DNA from: DASUPK01 sp963815045
GTDB taxonomy: Bacteria > Actinomycetota > Thermoleophilia > Solirubrobacterales > 70-9
DNA length: 64,000 bases
Assembly (NCBI GenBank): GCA_963815045.1
Contig: CAWFET010000002.1
Span: forward strand, 310,001-374,000
Direction of reading: 5' to 3'
The translations under genes were made by a program, and so were the position numbers. Positions 19,782 to 27,296 of this stretch are shown piece by piece. Within the stretch, counting starts at the first letter, position 1; each line of letters begins with the position of its first letter. Under the pieces are notes generated by a model. It did no database searches, was not told where the DNA came from, and saw nothing but the letters and a program-made list of their open reading frames with translations.

Positions 19782-21131
19782 ATGGCAGGCATCCGCATCC
19801 AGGACACGCTGAGCGGCGAGACCCGCGAGCTCGAGCCCCGCGAGGGCGGGCAGGTCGGGATCTACGCCTGCGGCCCGACGGTCTACGGGCGGATCCACAT
19901 CGGGAATGCCCGCCCCTTCGTGATTTTCACTCTGTTGAAGCGCTTCCTCGATCACGAGGGCCTCGACGCAAAGCTCGTCATCAACGTCACCGACATCAAC
20001 GACAAGATCTACGACGCAGCGCGCGAGGCCGGCACTCCGTCGGACGAGTACGCGAAGGAGATGACGGCCGCCTACATCGCCGACACCGAGGCTCTTGGCC
20101 TCGGCCGGCCCGACGCCGAGCCGCTGGCCACCGAGACGATCCCCGAGATCGTCTCCCTGATCGAGGCGCTGGTCGAGGCCGGCCACGCCTACCAGGCGAA
20201 CGGCGACGTCTACTTCCGGGTCCGGAGCTTCGACGGCTACGGCAAGCTCTCCAACCGCGAGCCCGACCAGATGGACCAGGGGGAGGAGGCGGGCACCGCG
20301 TCGCTCAAGGAGGACCGCCTCGACTTCGCCCTCTGGAAGGGGCAGAAGGAGGGCGAGGACACCGCGTGGGATTCGCCCTGGGGCAAGGGCCGACCCGGCT
20401 GGCACATCGAGTGCTCCGCGATGTCGGAGAAGGAGCTCGGCCCCGATTTCGCGATTCACGGCGGCGGCATCGACCTGGTCTTTCCCCACCACGAGAACGA
20501 GATCGCCCAGACCGAGGCGGCGCGCGGCGTCCCCCTCGCCGAGATCTGGATGCACAACGGGATGGTCCAGATCGACGAGGAGAAGATGTCGAAGTCGGTC
20601 GGCAACATCTTCCAGCTCTCCGAGGCCATCGACCGCTACGGCGGCCAGACCGTGGTCGCCTATCTCGGTTCTGGGCACTATCGCCAGCCGCTTGCGTTCT
20701 CGGGCGAGCAGCTCGCCGAGGCGGCCGCCCGGGTGGACCGGATCCGGAACTACCTGATGGACGCGCCGCAGGGCGAGCCGGATGAGTTCCTGGCCGACCG
20801 GCGGCAGGCGTTTCTCGACGCCCTCTCCGACGACTTCAATACGCCGCAGGCCTGGGCCGTCCTCTTCGAGATCGTCGCCGAGGGAAACAGGCGGGAGCTG
20901 CCCGGGGCCCGCGGCGTGTTGGCGGAGCTGCTCCCCCTGCTCGGCCTCGAGTCGCTGCTCGAGGGGGATGAGGAGGCGCCGGCCGAGGCGCAGCAGCTGC
21001 TCGCCGAGCGTCAGGAGGCGAGGCAGGGCAAGGACTTCGAGCGGGCCGACTCGCTCCGCGACCAGCTCGCGGAGATGGGCTGGGAGGTCCGTGACGAGGC
21101 GGGGGGCGCCCGGCTCGTCCGGCGCCGCTAG
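19782..21131 (+). CDS. cysS: Cysteinyl-tRNA synthetase
   Basis: Class I aminoacyl-tRNA synthetase charging tRNA-Cys. The 449-residue protein has zinc ligand C30 in YACGPTVYG, HIGN at 39-42 (the HIGH motif), GWHIECSAM and HHENEIAQ completing the zinc site, and KMSKS at 268-272. Length is at the shorter end of the family but complete. A MshC (mycothiol ligase) identity is unlikely because of the tRNA-synthetase C-terminal domain and the position next to rlmB. The mrnC gene that often lies between cysS and rlmB is absent here. Confidence 0.97.
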   Translation: MAGIRIQDTLSGETRELEPREGGQVGIYACGPTVYGRIHIGNARPFVIFTLLKRFLDHEGLDAKLVINVTDINDKIYDAAREAGTPSDEYAKEMTAAYIADTEALGLGRPDAEPLATETIPEIVSLIEALVEAGHAYQANGDVYFRVRSFDGYGKLSNREPDQMDQGEEAGTASLKEDRLDFALWKGQKEGEDTAWDSPWGKGRPGWHIECSAMSEKELGPDFAIHGGGIDLVFPHHENEIAQTEAARGVPLAEIWMHNGMVQIDEEKMSKSVGNIFQLSEAIDRYGGQTVVAYLGSGHYRQPLAFSGEQLAEAAARVDRIRNYLMDAPQGEPDEFLADRRQAFLDALSDDFNTPQAWAVLFEIVAEGNRRELPGARGVLAELLPLLGLESLLEGDEEAPAEAQQLLAERQEARQGKDFERADSLRDQLAEMGWEVRDEAGGARLVRRR

Positions 21132-21133
21132 CG

Positions 21134-21799
21134 GTGACCGACCGGGAGCGCATCTACGGGCGGCGACCGGTCGCCGAGGCCGAGCGCGGCCGGCGCCGCG
21201 TCCATCGGATCTGGCGGGCGCCGGAGACGGCGGCGGAGGAGCTGGAGCGGCTCTGCGGATCCCGTGACCACCAGGGGATCGTGGCCGAGGTCGACCCCTA
21301 TCCCTACGCGGACTCGAGTCGCCTGTTCGCCGACGACGACGGACAGGGGCTGGTCGTGGCCCTCGACCAGATTCAGGACCCCCACAACCTGGGCGCCGTC
21401 TGCAGGGCCGCGGAGGTGGCCGGGGCGGCCGGGGTGGTGATCCCGGACCGTCGGTCGGCCTCGGTCACTCCGGCCGCGTGCAAGGCCTCGGCCGGCGCCG
21501 TCGAGCACCTGCCGGTCGCACGCGTCAGGAACCTGGCGGACTGGCTCGGCGAGGCCAAGGAGGCGGGCGCCTGGATCTACGGCGCGGATGCGGACGCCGA
21601 GAAGCTCTACACCGACGTCGAGTGGACGGGCCGGGCGGTGCTCGTGCTCGGATCGGAGGGGAAGGGCATCAGGCAGCGGGTCGCCGGCGCCTGCGACGAG
21701 CTTGTCTCGATCCCGATCTCCGGCAGGGTCGGGTCGCTCAACGCCTCGGTGGCCGCGGCCGTGATCCTCTTCGAGGCGCGCCGCCAGCGCGCCGGCTAG
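21134..21799 (+). CDS. rlmB: TrmH-family 23S rRNA 2'-O-methyltransferase (RlmB-like)
   Basis: SPOUT methyltransferase that methylates a guanosine ribose in 23S rRNA (family role). The 221 residues show the three SPOUT motifs: DPHNLGAVCR, VLGSEGKGIR and SLNASVAAAV, with an N-terminal substrate-binding domain beginning IYGRRPVAEA. GTG start 2 bp after the cysS stop, so they are cotranscribed. Shorter than E. coli RlmB (243). The stop overlaps the convergent gene end. Confidence 0.93.
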   Translation: MTDRERIYGRRPVAEAERGRRRVHRIWRAPETAAEELERLCGSRDHQGIVAEVDPYPYADSSRLFADDDGQGLVVALDQIQDPHNLGAVCRAAEVAGAAGVVIPDRRSASVTPAACKASAGAVEHLPVARVRNLADWLGEAKEAGAWIYGADADAEKLYTDVEWTGRAVLVLGSEGKGIRQRVAGACDELVSIPISGRVGSLNASVAAAVILFEARRQRAG

Positions 21800-22191
21800 C
21801 CGCCGGGCAGCTCGGCCGCGTCGAACGCGTCCATCGCCCGGAGCTCCGACCGCACCAGGGCCTCGCTCCGCAGATGCTCGATCTCCTGGTATTCGGGTGA
21901 CGAGACCATGTCGATGAACGCCTGGCGCGTCGGATAGGAGACGACGAGGACCATGTCCCAGGAGCCCTCGCCGATCAGCTGCTCTGCCGGCCGGCCCGCG
22001 AAGACGGGCTTGCCGCCGGCCCGCTCGAGCAGGGGCGCCACGGCGGTGCCGTACTCGGCGTAGCGCTCGGCGCCGCCGTCGGGCACGAACTCGAGCAGGT
22101 TGAGCATGTAGACCGGGCCCTCGGATGCGCGGCTCGCGAACGCAGCCATCGCATGCTGGTCAGGGGCGTCGATGCCCTCGCGTCGCTCCAT
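21796..22191 (-). CDS. DUF1330-type small protein
   Basis: 131 residues of dimeric alpha/beta-barrel character resembling DUF1330 (GPVYMLNLLEF opening, FAGRPAEQLIGEGSWDMVLVV centre, YPTRQAFIDMVSSPEYQ). The biochemical role of the family is unknown. It is not fused to other domains and appears to be a single-gene unit with its own -10-like TAGGCT. Confidence 0.85.
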   Translation of the reverse strand: MERREGIDAPDQHAMAAFASRASEGPVYMLNLLEFVPDGGAERYAEYGTAVAPLLERAGGKPVFAGRPAEQLIGEGSWDMVLVVSYPTRQAFIDMVSSPEYQEIEHLRSEALVRSELRAMDAFDAAELPGG

Positions 22192-22199
22192 CGGCGCGG

Positions 22200-22205
22200 A
22201 GCCTA
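22200..22205 (-). promoter_or_regulatory. -10-like TAGGCT before the DUF1330 gene
   Basis: Minus-strand TAGGCT, then CCGCGCCG, then ATG at 22191. It lies only 12 bp past the end of the FMN-reductase gene, so this gene probably has its own transcript. Confidence 0.5.
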
Positions 22206-22216
22206 CCGGGCGGCGG

Positions 22217-22786
22217 TCAGGCGGCCAGCTCTACGGCCTGAGCCGACTGATCGGCCAGCGAGACCAGCTCGTCGAGGATCTCGGTGTAGCTGTCTCGTGT
22301 CTCGGTTTCTGCGAGCCGGCCATCCTCGGTGAAGGCCGCCTCATGGGCGTGGGGGATCGGCAGCTCCAGGTCGAGTACGCGGGCGCCCGACGCGCCGAGG
22401 ACCTTGCGGAGCTCGGCCTGGGACCAGACCGCCCCGAACATCCCCGTGCTCGCGCCGACGACCGCGACGGGCTTGCCCCAGAGGACGTTCTCGCTCTTCG
22501 GCCGGGAGGCCCAGTCGACAGCGTTCTTCAGCTGCCCCGGGATCGATGAGTTGTACTCGGGCGTCGCGAACAGGATCGCGTCCGCATCCTCGATGGCCTC
22601 ACGGAATCTCCGGGCCCCGGCGGGGCCCGCGCCGACGTCATCGTCCTCGTCGTAGGGCTCCACCTGCTTCAGACCCTCGAAGAGCTCGAGCTCCACGGAC
22701 GGCGGCAGCAGCTCCGCCGCCGCCCGCAGGAGCGCGGTGTTGTGGGAGTCGCGACGCAGGCTTCCTGAGATCGCGAGCAACTTCAT
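22217..22786 (-). CDS. NADPH-dependent FMN reductase family protein
   Basis: Flavodoxin-like oxidoreductase of the NADPH:FMN/chromate/azo reductase group. The 189 residues open with the FMN phosphate loop GSLRRDSHNTALLR and contain the flavin motif TPEYNSSIPGQLKNAVDW around 80-97. It is the second gene of a two-gene unit: the yceI stop lies 2 bp before its ATG. The likely job is reduction of quinones or flavins under redox stress, inferred from the MarR-controlled setting. Confidence 0.92.
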   Translation of the reverse strand: MKLLAISGSLRRDSHNTALLRAAAELLPPSVELELFEGLKQVEPYDEDDDVGAGPAGARRFREAIEDADAILFATPEYNSSIPGQLKNAVDWASRPKSENVLWGKPVAVVGASTGMFGAVWSQAELRKVLGASGARVLDLELPIPHAHEAAFTEDGRLAETETRDSYTEILDELVSLADQSAQAVELAA

Positions 22787-22788
22787 GG

Positions 22789-23337
22789 CTACGCCTCTTC
22801 CTTGATGAGCTCGAGGTGGACGGACAGCGTGACCTCGTCGCCGAGGGTCTTGCCGCCGCCGGGGAGCTCCATCTGCCAGTCGAGGCCGTAGTCGTGGCGG
22901 TCGACCTTGGTCTCGAGATCGAGGCCGATGCGGTCGTTGCCGTCAGGGCCGGGCGCGGGGCCGCTGAGCTCGCCACGGGCGACCACCGGCTTGGTGGTTC
23001 CCCGGACTGTCAGCTCGCCGTCGACGACGACCTGGCCGTCCTCGGCGGTGATTCCGGTCGACCGGAACGAGATCCGCGGCGTCTTCTCGGCGTCGAAGAA
23101 CTCTGGGGAGAGCAGGTGGGCCTGGAGGTTCTCCTCCTTGACCTGGACGCTTCCCACGGGCACGTGCCCCGAGAGCTCAGGCCGGCCGGCGGCGTCGCTG
23201 AGCGTCGCGTCGAACTCGCCGAAGCTGCCGCGGAAGGTCCCGACGACGTGCTTGACGGCGAACCCGACGTGGGAATGCACCGGGTCGGATTGCCAGGTGC
23301 CGGTGGGAATGGTTGACTCTGCTTGTGCTGTGGTCAT
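22789..23337 (-). CDS. YceI family protein
   Basis: Lipocalin-like beta-barrel of the YceI family, which binds polyisoprenoid or amide lipids in structural work on relatives. The 182 residues show the family pattern TGTWQSDPVHSHVGFAVKHV at the start, FRGSFGEFDATL, and GTTKPVVARGELSGP. No signal peptide, so probably cytoplasmic, unlike periplasmic E. coli YceI. Shine-Dalgarno AAGGAGG precedes the ATG. Transcribed away from the marR gene with a palindrome between them. Confidence 0.92.
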   Translation of the reverse strand: MTTAQAESTIPTGTWQSDPVHSHVGFAVKHVVGTFRGSFGEFDATLSDAAGRPELSGHVPVGSVQVKEENLQAHLLSPEFFDAEKTPRISFRSTGITAEDGQVVVDGELTVRGTTKPVVARGELSGPAPGPDGNDRIGLDLETKVDRHDYGLDWQMELPGGGKTLGDEVTLSVHLELIKEEA

Positions 23338-23367
23338 TGAACGCCTCCTTGTCGAGAGCTACACTTA

Positions 23368-23381
23368 TTTGACCTGTCAAA
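23368..23381. promoter_or_regulatory. Palindromic operator TTTGACCTGTCAAA between yceI and marR
   Basis: Perfect 6-bp arms (TTTGAC/GTCAAA) around CT, in the 61-bp divergent region. On the minus strand the arm gives TTGACA, a consensus -35 for yceI, so a bound repressor would block that promoter. Binding by the adjacent MarR protein is inferred from the layout. Confidence 0.6.
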
Positions 23382-23398
23382 CAGTTTAGCAGAGAAAC

Positions 23399-23875
23399 TT
23401 GACTCCACAACAGTTGAAGACTCAAACACGTTCGTCCACCGATGCGTTCGGGAACCTGATCAGCGCGCACGCGGTGCTCGTCCGCGAGCTCAGCGCCGCC
23501 CTCGTTGCTCGCCACGGGCTGACCGTCAACGACTACGGCACGCTGTTGCTCCTCTACCGGGCGGGCGAGGAGGGCATGAGGCGAATCGACCTCGCCAACG
23601 AGCTGAATCTCTCGCCGTCGGGCATCACCCGCCTCCTCGATCGCCTCGAGGAGCAGGACCTCGTCGGCAAGGGCGAGTGCAAGTCGGATGCGCGGGTCAG
23701 CTACGCGATCCTGACCGACGCCGGACTGGAGAAGCTCCGGGAGGCTGCTCCCGGGCACATCGAGGACATCGAAAGCAGGCTCGGCGCCGTGCTCAGCGAC
23801 GAAGAGATGAGGACGCTCGCGGAGCTGCTCGGCCGCCTCGGCAAGGCCGAGGGCGGCGAGTGCGCTCCAGACTGA
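23399..23875 (+). CDS. MarR family transcriptional regulator
   Basis: Winged-helix dimeric repressor. The 158 residues contain recognition helix LSPSGITRLLDRLEEQDLV around 77-95 and wing residues KSDARVSYAILTDAG, the standard MarR layout. Start is taken as TTG 23399; no strong ribosome site is seen, and a later start would cut the first helix. Divergent from yceI/FMN reductase, which it probably represses. No redox-active Cys pair of the OhrR type: the Cys in GKGECKSD is not in the OhrR position. Confidence 0.9.
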   Translation: MTPQQLKTQTRSSTDAFGNLISAHAVLVRELSAALVARHGLTVNDYGTLLLLYRAGEEGMRRIDLANELNLSPSGITRLLDRLEEQDLVGKGECKSDARVSYAILTDAGLEKLREAAPGHIEDIESRLGAVLSDEEMRTLAELLGRLGKAEGGECAPD

Positions 23876-23888
23876 TCCGGGCCCGGCT

Positions 23889-24668
23889 CTAGGGCGCGGG
23901 TGGCTCCGGTGCCTGCGGTGGCTCCGGTGCCTGCGGTGGCTCCGGTGCGTCCAGCGGGGCCGGCGCCTCCGGTGACGCCGGTGACGTGGCCGCTCCGGCG
24001 CCGCCGCCGAGGTCGAAGAAGAGGATGCTCGCGACGAGCGCCGCGACCGGCGCAGTCACCACGTTCGCGGCGGCCTGCAGGATGACCCGGCCGACGTCCC
24101 CGATCGCCGCGCCGATGATCGAGGCGACCAGGCCGACGGCGAAGACGATCAGGAAGGCCAGCACGATCGCGCCGAAGACCTGCCACCCGTCGCCGCGCAC
24201 CAGCTCACGGCTGCGGCCGAACGCCTCGAAGACGCCCTTGTCCTCGACGACGATCGACGGTGAGATCACGGCCCAGATCGTGATCAGGATGAGCCCCGGG
24301 ACGATGATCAACACGAAGCCGATCGCGATCGCGATGCCGGCGAGGATCCCGTTGAGGATCAGGGTCCCGACGTACGGCGCGGCGTGCGAGAAGAGCTCTC
24401 CGACGCTGAAGTCCCGGCGGCCGTCCCGGACGTCCTGGACGAGCTTCACCACATAGCCCGTGTAGAGAAAGCTCGCCGCCAGTCCGATCAGGATGCCGAG
24501 CAGCGCCAGGATGAGGCTTCCCGTGACCGCGAGCAGCCCTTCGATCACGCCGGCGATCCCGATGACGATCAGCGCGCCACCGAGCAGCGCCCCCGCCTGG
24601 TCCTGGTAGGTCTGGAATGCCTCGCTGATGACACGACCCGGCTCGACCCGGTGTGCGCTCGCCTCCAT
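23889..24668 (-). CDS. Integral membrane protein with Pro-rich tail
   Basis: 259 residues from ATG 24668, preceded by AAGGAGGAG; the longer reading to 24785 lacks a ribosome site. Six hydrophobic segments lie between residues about 30 and 215 in a layout like glycerophosphoryl-diester-phosphodiesterase-type or YIP1-type membrane domains (LIIVPGLILITIWAVISPSIV motif region). The C-terminal 35 residues are Pro/Ala/Glu repeats (APEPPQ units). Function unknown. Convergent with marR across 13 bp. Confidence 0.8.
   Translation of the reverse strand: MEASAHRVEPGRVISEAFQTYQDQAGALLGGALIVIGIAGVIEGLLAVTGSLILALLGILIGLAASFLYTGYVVKLVQDVRDGRRDFSVGELFSHAAPYVGTLILNGILAGIAIAIGFVLIIVPGLILITIWAVISPSIVVEDKGVFEAFGRSRELVRGDGWQVFGAIVLAFLIVFAVGLVASIIGAAIGDVGRVILQAAANVVTAPVAALVASILFFDLGGGAGAATSPASPEAPAPLDAPEPPQAPEPPQAPEPPAP
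23901..23948. repeat. 18-bp tandem repeat encoding PEPPQA units
   Basis: The unit TGGCTCCGGTGCCTGCGG occurs at 23901-23918 and 23919-23936 and in part after 23937. It codes the Pro-rich tail of the membrane protein on the minus strand and keeps frame. Confidence 0.8.
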
Positions 24669-24801
24669 CTCTCCTCCTTGGTTCGGCCCGGCCGCACGCC
24701 GAGCGGGACACGGATTACCAGCGCTCGCGGACGGATGCCGCTTTTCGGACCCCTCCAGGCACGGATCCTGCAAGCCGAATTGCATCGGCTCCGAACTGTG
24801 G

Positions 24802-24829
24802 TTGACATTGGGGGATCCGCGAGTAGGCT
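24802..24829 (+). promoter_or_regulatory. Sigma-70-type promoter of the SigH-like gene
   Basis: TTGACA (24802-24807), 16-bp spacer, TAGGCT (24824-24829). It is the clearest full promoter in the window and predicts a leader of about 100 nt before the GTG at 24939. Confidence 0.75.
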
Positions 24830-24835
24830 GCTCCG

Positions 24836-24938
24836 CGAGTAAGGGTGAACCTCAGGTCGAGCCTGACGGACAGCACCCGGACCGAGGCGCCTCAGGGGAG
24901 GAACTGGGCGCCACAGATCCCCCCAAGAGGAGGTTGCT
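24836..24938 (+). other. Structured 5' leader of the SigH-like gene
   Basis: The predicted leader contains a CAGG/CCTG stem near 24852-24865 and a GGCGCC...GGCGCC stem near 24886-24912, then the Shine-Dalgarno AAGAGGAGG (24925-24933), 5 nt before the GTG. It matches no riboswitch class I recognise. The bases 24669-24801 upstream hold no gene. Confidence 0.35.
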
Positions 24939-25640
24939 GTGGCTGTTCCTACCCCAAGCACCGAAGAGCACGCGGTCGTCCCCGCAAGAGCCATTCCCGA
25001 GGGCGCCCGCACCACCACCGGGCCAGGCCCGGACGATGAGTTTCTCGTCGCTCTCGCCAAGAACGGCAGGACCGACGCCTACGACCAGTTGGTCCGCCGC
25101 TACCGGCGATTCGTGCGGGTCAAGTCCTCGTCCTACTTCCTGCTCGGCGGCGATGCCGACGATCTGATGCAGGAGGGGATGCTGGGGCTGTTCAAGGCGA
25201 TCCGCGACTACCGCCCCGAGCGCGAGGCGAGCTTCCGCGGCTTCGCGGAGCTCTGCATCACTCGCCAGATCATCACCGCGGTCAAGACCGCGACGCGCAA
25301 CAAGCACACCCCGCTCAACCAGTACGTCTCGTTCAGCCAGACACCGGCCGCCGCCGGGCCGGACTCGGAGACCACCCTCGAGGAGGTCCTGCCGGGCCCG
25401 TCCGTCCGCGATCCCGCCAACCAGGTGATCTCCGGCGAGGAGCTGGAGAGCCTGGTCGCATGCCTCACGAGTGTCCTGTCCGAGCTGGAGAGCCGAGTCC
25501 TGGCGCTCTATCTCGACGGTCACTCCTACGAGGTGATCGGCGAGCGGCTCGACTGCGACACCAAGACGGTCGACAACGCGCTGCAGCGCGTCAAGCGCAA
25601 GGTGGGCATCCACCTCGACTCACGCGCGGTGAAGATCTAG
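24939..25640 (+). CDS. Sigma-30/SigH-like RNA polymerase sigma factor
   Basis: Sigma-70-family factor most like the Bacillus SigH (Spo0H) group in length and position. The 233 residues have a region 2 core (GDADDLMQEGMLGLFKAIRD, residues about 66-85, then FRGFAELCITRQIITAVKTA) and region 4 helix-turn-helix (GHSYEVIGERLDCDTKTVDN). The first 35 residues are a low-complexity extension. GTG start with a strong Shine-Dalgarno. Lying after cysS-rlmB and before tRNA-Thr, it occupies the same place as sigH in Firmicutes. Its regulon here is unknown. Confidence 0.9.
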   Translation: MAVPTPSTEEHAVVPARAIPEGARTTTGPGPDDEFLVALAKNGRTDAYDQLVRRYRRFVRVKSSSYFLLGGDADDLMQEGMLGLFKAIRDYRPEREASFRGFAELCITRQIITAVKTATRNKHTPLNQYVSFSQTPAAAGPDSETTLEEVLPGPSVRDPANQVISGEELESLVACLTSVLSELESRVLALYLDGHSYEVIGERLDCDTKTVDNALQRVKRKVGIHLDSRAVKI

Positions 25641-25671
25641 AACACCTTCCTCTGAGAACGGCACGGCAGCC

Positions 25672-25706
25672 AAGCGGCCGCTCCGAGAGGGGCGGCCGCT
25701 TTATTT
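25672..25706. terminator. Rho-independent terminator after the sigma gene
   Basis: 10-bp perfect stem (AAGCGGCCGC/GCGGCCGCTT), 10-nt loop, then TATTT. The right arm and tail overlap the stop codon of the convergent 107-residue gene, so it probably serves both strands. Confidence 0.85.
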
Positions 25707-26024
25707 GCGGCGAAGACCCTTGGCGAATCGGCCGGCGAAGCCGCTTGAGGCGACCGTCTTGGCCAGCTCGCGCGGCTCGACCTGGTCCAGCAGCGCCCTC
25801 AGCTCCTTGCGCTGGCGATCGGAGAGGTTCGACGGCCGCCCCTTCGACGCCTTGACGATCTCGACCATCCGCTGCCGGTCCTTCTCGCTGAGCCGCGTAT
25901 TGACGTGGTTGCGGATGGCGAGCACCACCTCGGTGGCCGCGAGCAGCCAGGCTCCACGCGCCAGCCAGCGCCCGCGGTCGGCGGCGGCGCCGGGATCTTC
26001 GACGGCCTTGCGGAGATTCGCCAC
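25701..26024 (-). CDS. Small basic protein, unknown
   Basis: 107 residues, strongly basic, with one hydrophobic segment near residues 23-38 (ARGAWLLAATEVVLAI) followed by a charged helical region (RLSEKDRQRMVEIVKASKG, NLSDRQRKELRALLDQVE). The start appears to be GTG. No family recognised; the LSEKDRQR...LSDRQRKEL pattern looks like two related helix repeats. The end lies in the sigma-gene terminator. Confidence 0.65.
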   Translation of the reverse strand: MANLRKAVEDPGAAADRGRWLARGAWLLAATEVVLAIRNHVNTRLSEKDRQRMVEIVKASKGRPSNLSDRQRKELRALLDQVEPRELAKTVASSGFAGRFAKGLRRK

Positions 26025-26135
26025 GCGGGCAGTATGCCCGACCTTCCGTCCACCAATCGGATCGACGTCGACGATGGGCGACTACGACGACCCGGATTCA
26101 TAGGGCGCTCAGTTCGGGCATACCCTTTCCGGGTC

Positions 26136-26208
26136 GCCCGGATAGCTCAACTGGTGGAGCACCTGATTTGTAATCAGGAGGCTGTGGGTTCGAGTCCCAC
26201 TCCGGGCT
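26136..26208 (+). tRNA. tRNA-Thr (anticodon TGT)
   Basis: 73-nt cloverleaf. Acceptor stem GCCCGGA pairs with TCCGGGC; D-arm AGCTCAACTGGTGGAGC; anticodon arm CCTGATTTGTAATCAGG with loop TTTGTAA, anticodon TGT; T-arm GTGGGTTCGAGTCCCAC; discriminator T at 26208. CCA is not encoded. A threonine tRNA downstream of cysS-rlmB-sigH matches the common Gram-positive order. Confidence 0.97.
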
Positions 26209-26209
26209 C

Positions 26210-27238
26210 TTGTCCATCGCTGACCTGAAGCCGCCCGGGCCGGGGGAGTGGATCGACTTCGCCGACGACCGGCGCCGGGTCCTGCTCTACGGCGGGCCGC
26301 TGACCGATCCGCTCGGCACCCTCGCCGATCAGGGCTGGGACGAGTTCGAGCTGCTCTCGACCGCTCGGGCGCTGGCGGACGCCGGCGGTCTCGGTGAGGC
26401 TGCGGCGCGCACCCATCTGATCGCTTCTGGCGGAGTCCCCGAGGCCTCGGCGGCGATCGTCGACGAAATCGGCGGCGATCGCCTGGTCGCCCTCGGCGGC
26501 GGCCGGGTGATCGACTCGGCCAAGGCCGTCGCCGCTGTCCGCGGAGGGGAGGTCGCGGCGATCCCGACGACGCTCTCCGGCGCCCCGCTGACCGCGATCC
26601 ACCGGCTGCCCGAGGGACGGGGCGCCGCCATGGGGGTCAGGCCGACGCTGGTGATCGCATACGCGGACGAGATGACCAGCGCGCCGGAGCCGCAGCTTCG
26701 CGCCACGGCGATGAACGCCTTGGCGCACGGCGCCGACTCCCTCTACACGCCCCTGGCGGACGAGGCCTCCCGAGAGGCGGGCCTGCGCGGCGCCGAATTG
26801 ATCGCGCGTGCTCTCGACCAGACCCGCGGCGAGCGGGACCGCACCGGGCTCGCGCTCGGTGCGCTGCTCTGCGGGATCGCCGTCGACCGGGGCGGGATCG
26901 CGCTGCATCACGTCCTCGGGCAGACCACCGTCCGGGTGCTCGGCACCCCGCACGCGGAGACCTATGCGGCGCTCCTTCCCCACACGATGGAGGCGATGCG
27001 CTCGCGGGCACCGGAGCAGATCGGGGCCCTCGCCTCGGCGCTCGGGACCGACCCAGGAGGGTTGCGTGAGCGGATCGGCGAGCTCGCCGGTCACCGGCGC
27101 CTCAGCGAGCTCGGAGCCGATCGGTCGCGCCTGGACGAGGTCCTCGACGTCGCCATGCAGCGGGGCGAGCTGGAGCACATGACGCCGGGCGAGGTCACGC
27201 GCGAGGACCTCGCCGCGATCCTCGACGCCGCCTGGTAG
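26210..27238 (+). CDS. Iron-containing alcohol dehydrogenase / maleylacetate reductase-like
   Basis: Group III (iron) alcohol dehydrogenase fold; 342 residues, a little shorter than maleylacetate reductases (about 350-360). Seen: nucleotide loop ALGGGRVIDSAKAVAA, IPTTLSGAPLTAIH, and metal-site histidines in NALAHGADSLY, HHVLGQ and GTPHAETYAALLPH. Reduction of maleylacetate to 3-oxoadipate is the best guess, but no aromatic catabolic neighbours are present, so the substrate stays open. The only early start is TTG 26210, one base after the tRNA 3' end, with no room for a ribosome site of its own outside the tRNA. Confidence 0.85.
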   Translation: MSIADLKPPGPGEWIDFADDRRRVLLYGGPLTDPLGTLADQGWDEFELLSTARALADAGGLGEAAARTHLIASGGVPEASAAIVDEIGGDRLVALGGGRVIDSAKAVAAVRGGEVAAIPTTLSGAPLTAIHRLPEGRGAAMGVRPTLVIAYADEMTSAPEPQLRATAMNALAHGADSLYTPLADEASREAGLRGAELIARALDQTRGERDRTGLALGALLCGIAVDRGGIALHHVLGQTTVRVLGTPHAETYAALLPHTMEAMRSRAPEQIGALASALGTDPGGLRERIGELAGHRRLSELGADRSRLDEVLDVAMQRGELEHMTPGEVTREDLAAILDAAW

Positions 27239-27296
27239 CCGCGGCCGGTCGCGCCCTGCCTGTAACTGCCCGCCATGCTGGGGTTTCGATCTGGGC

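Noticed and set aside
25905..26228. 107-residue plus-strand frame running through tRNA-Thr
   Set aside because: It overlaps the tRNA and an opposite-strand gene and has no ribosome site.
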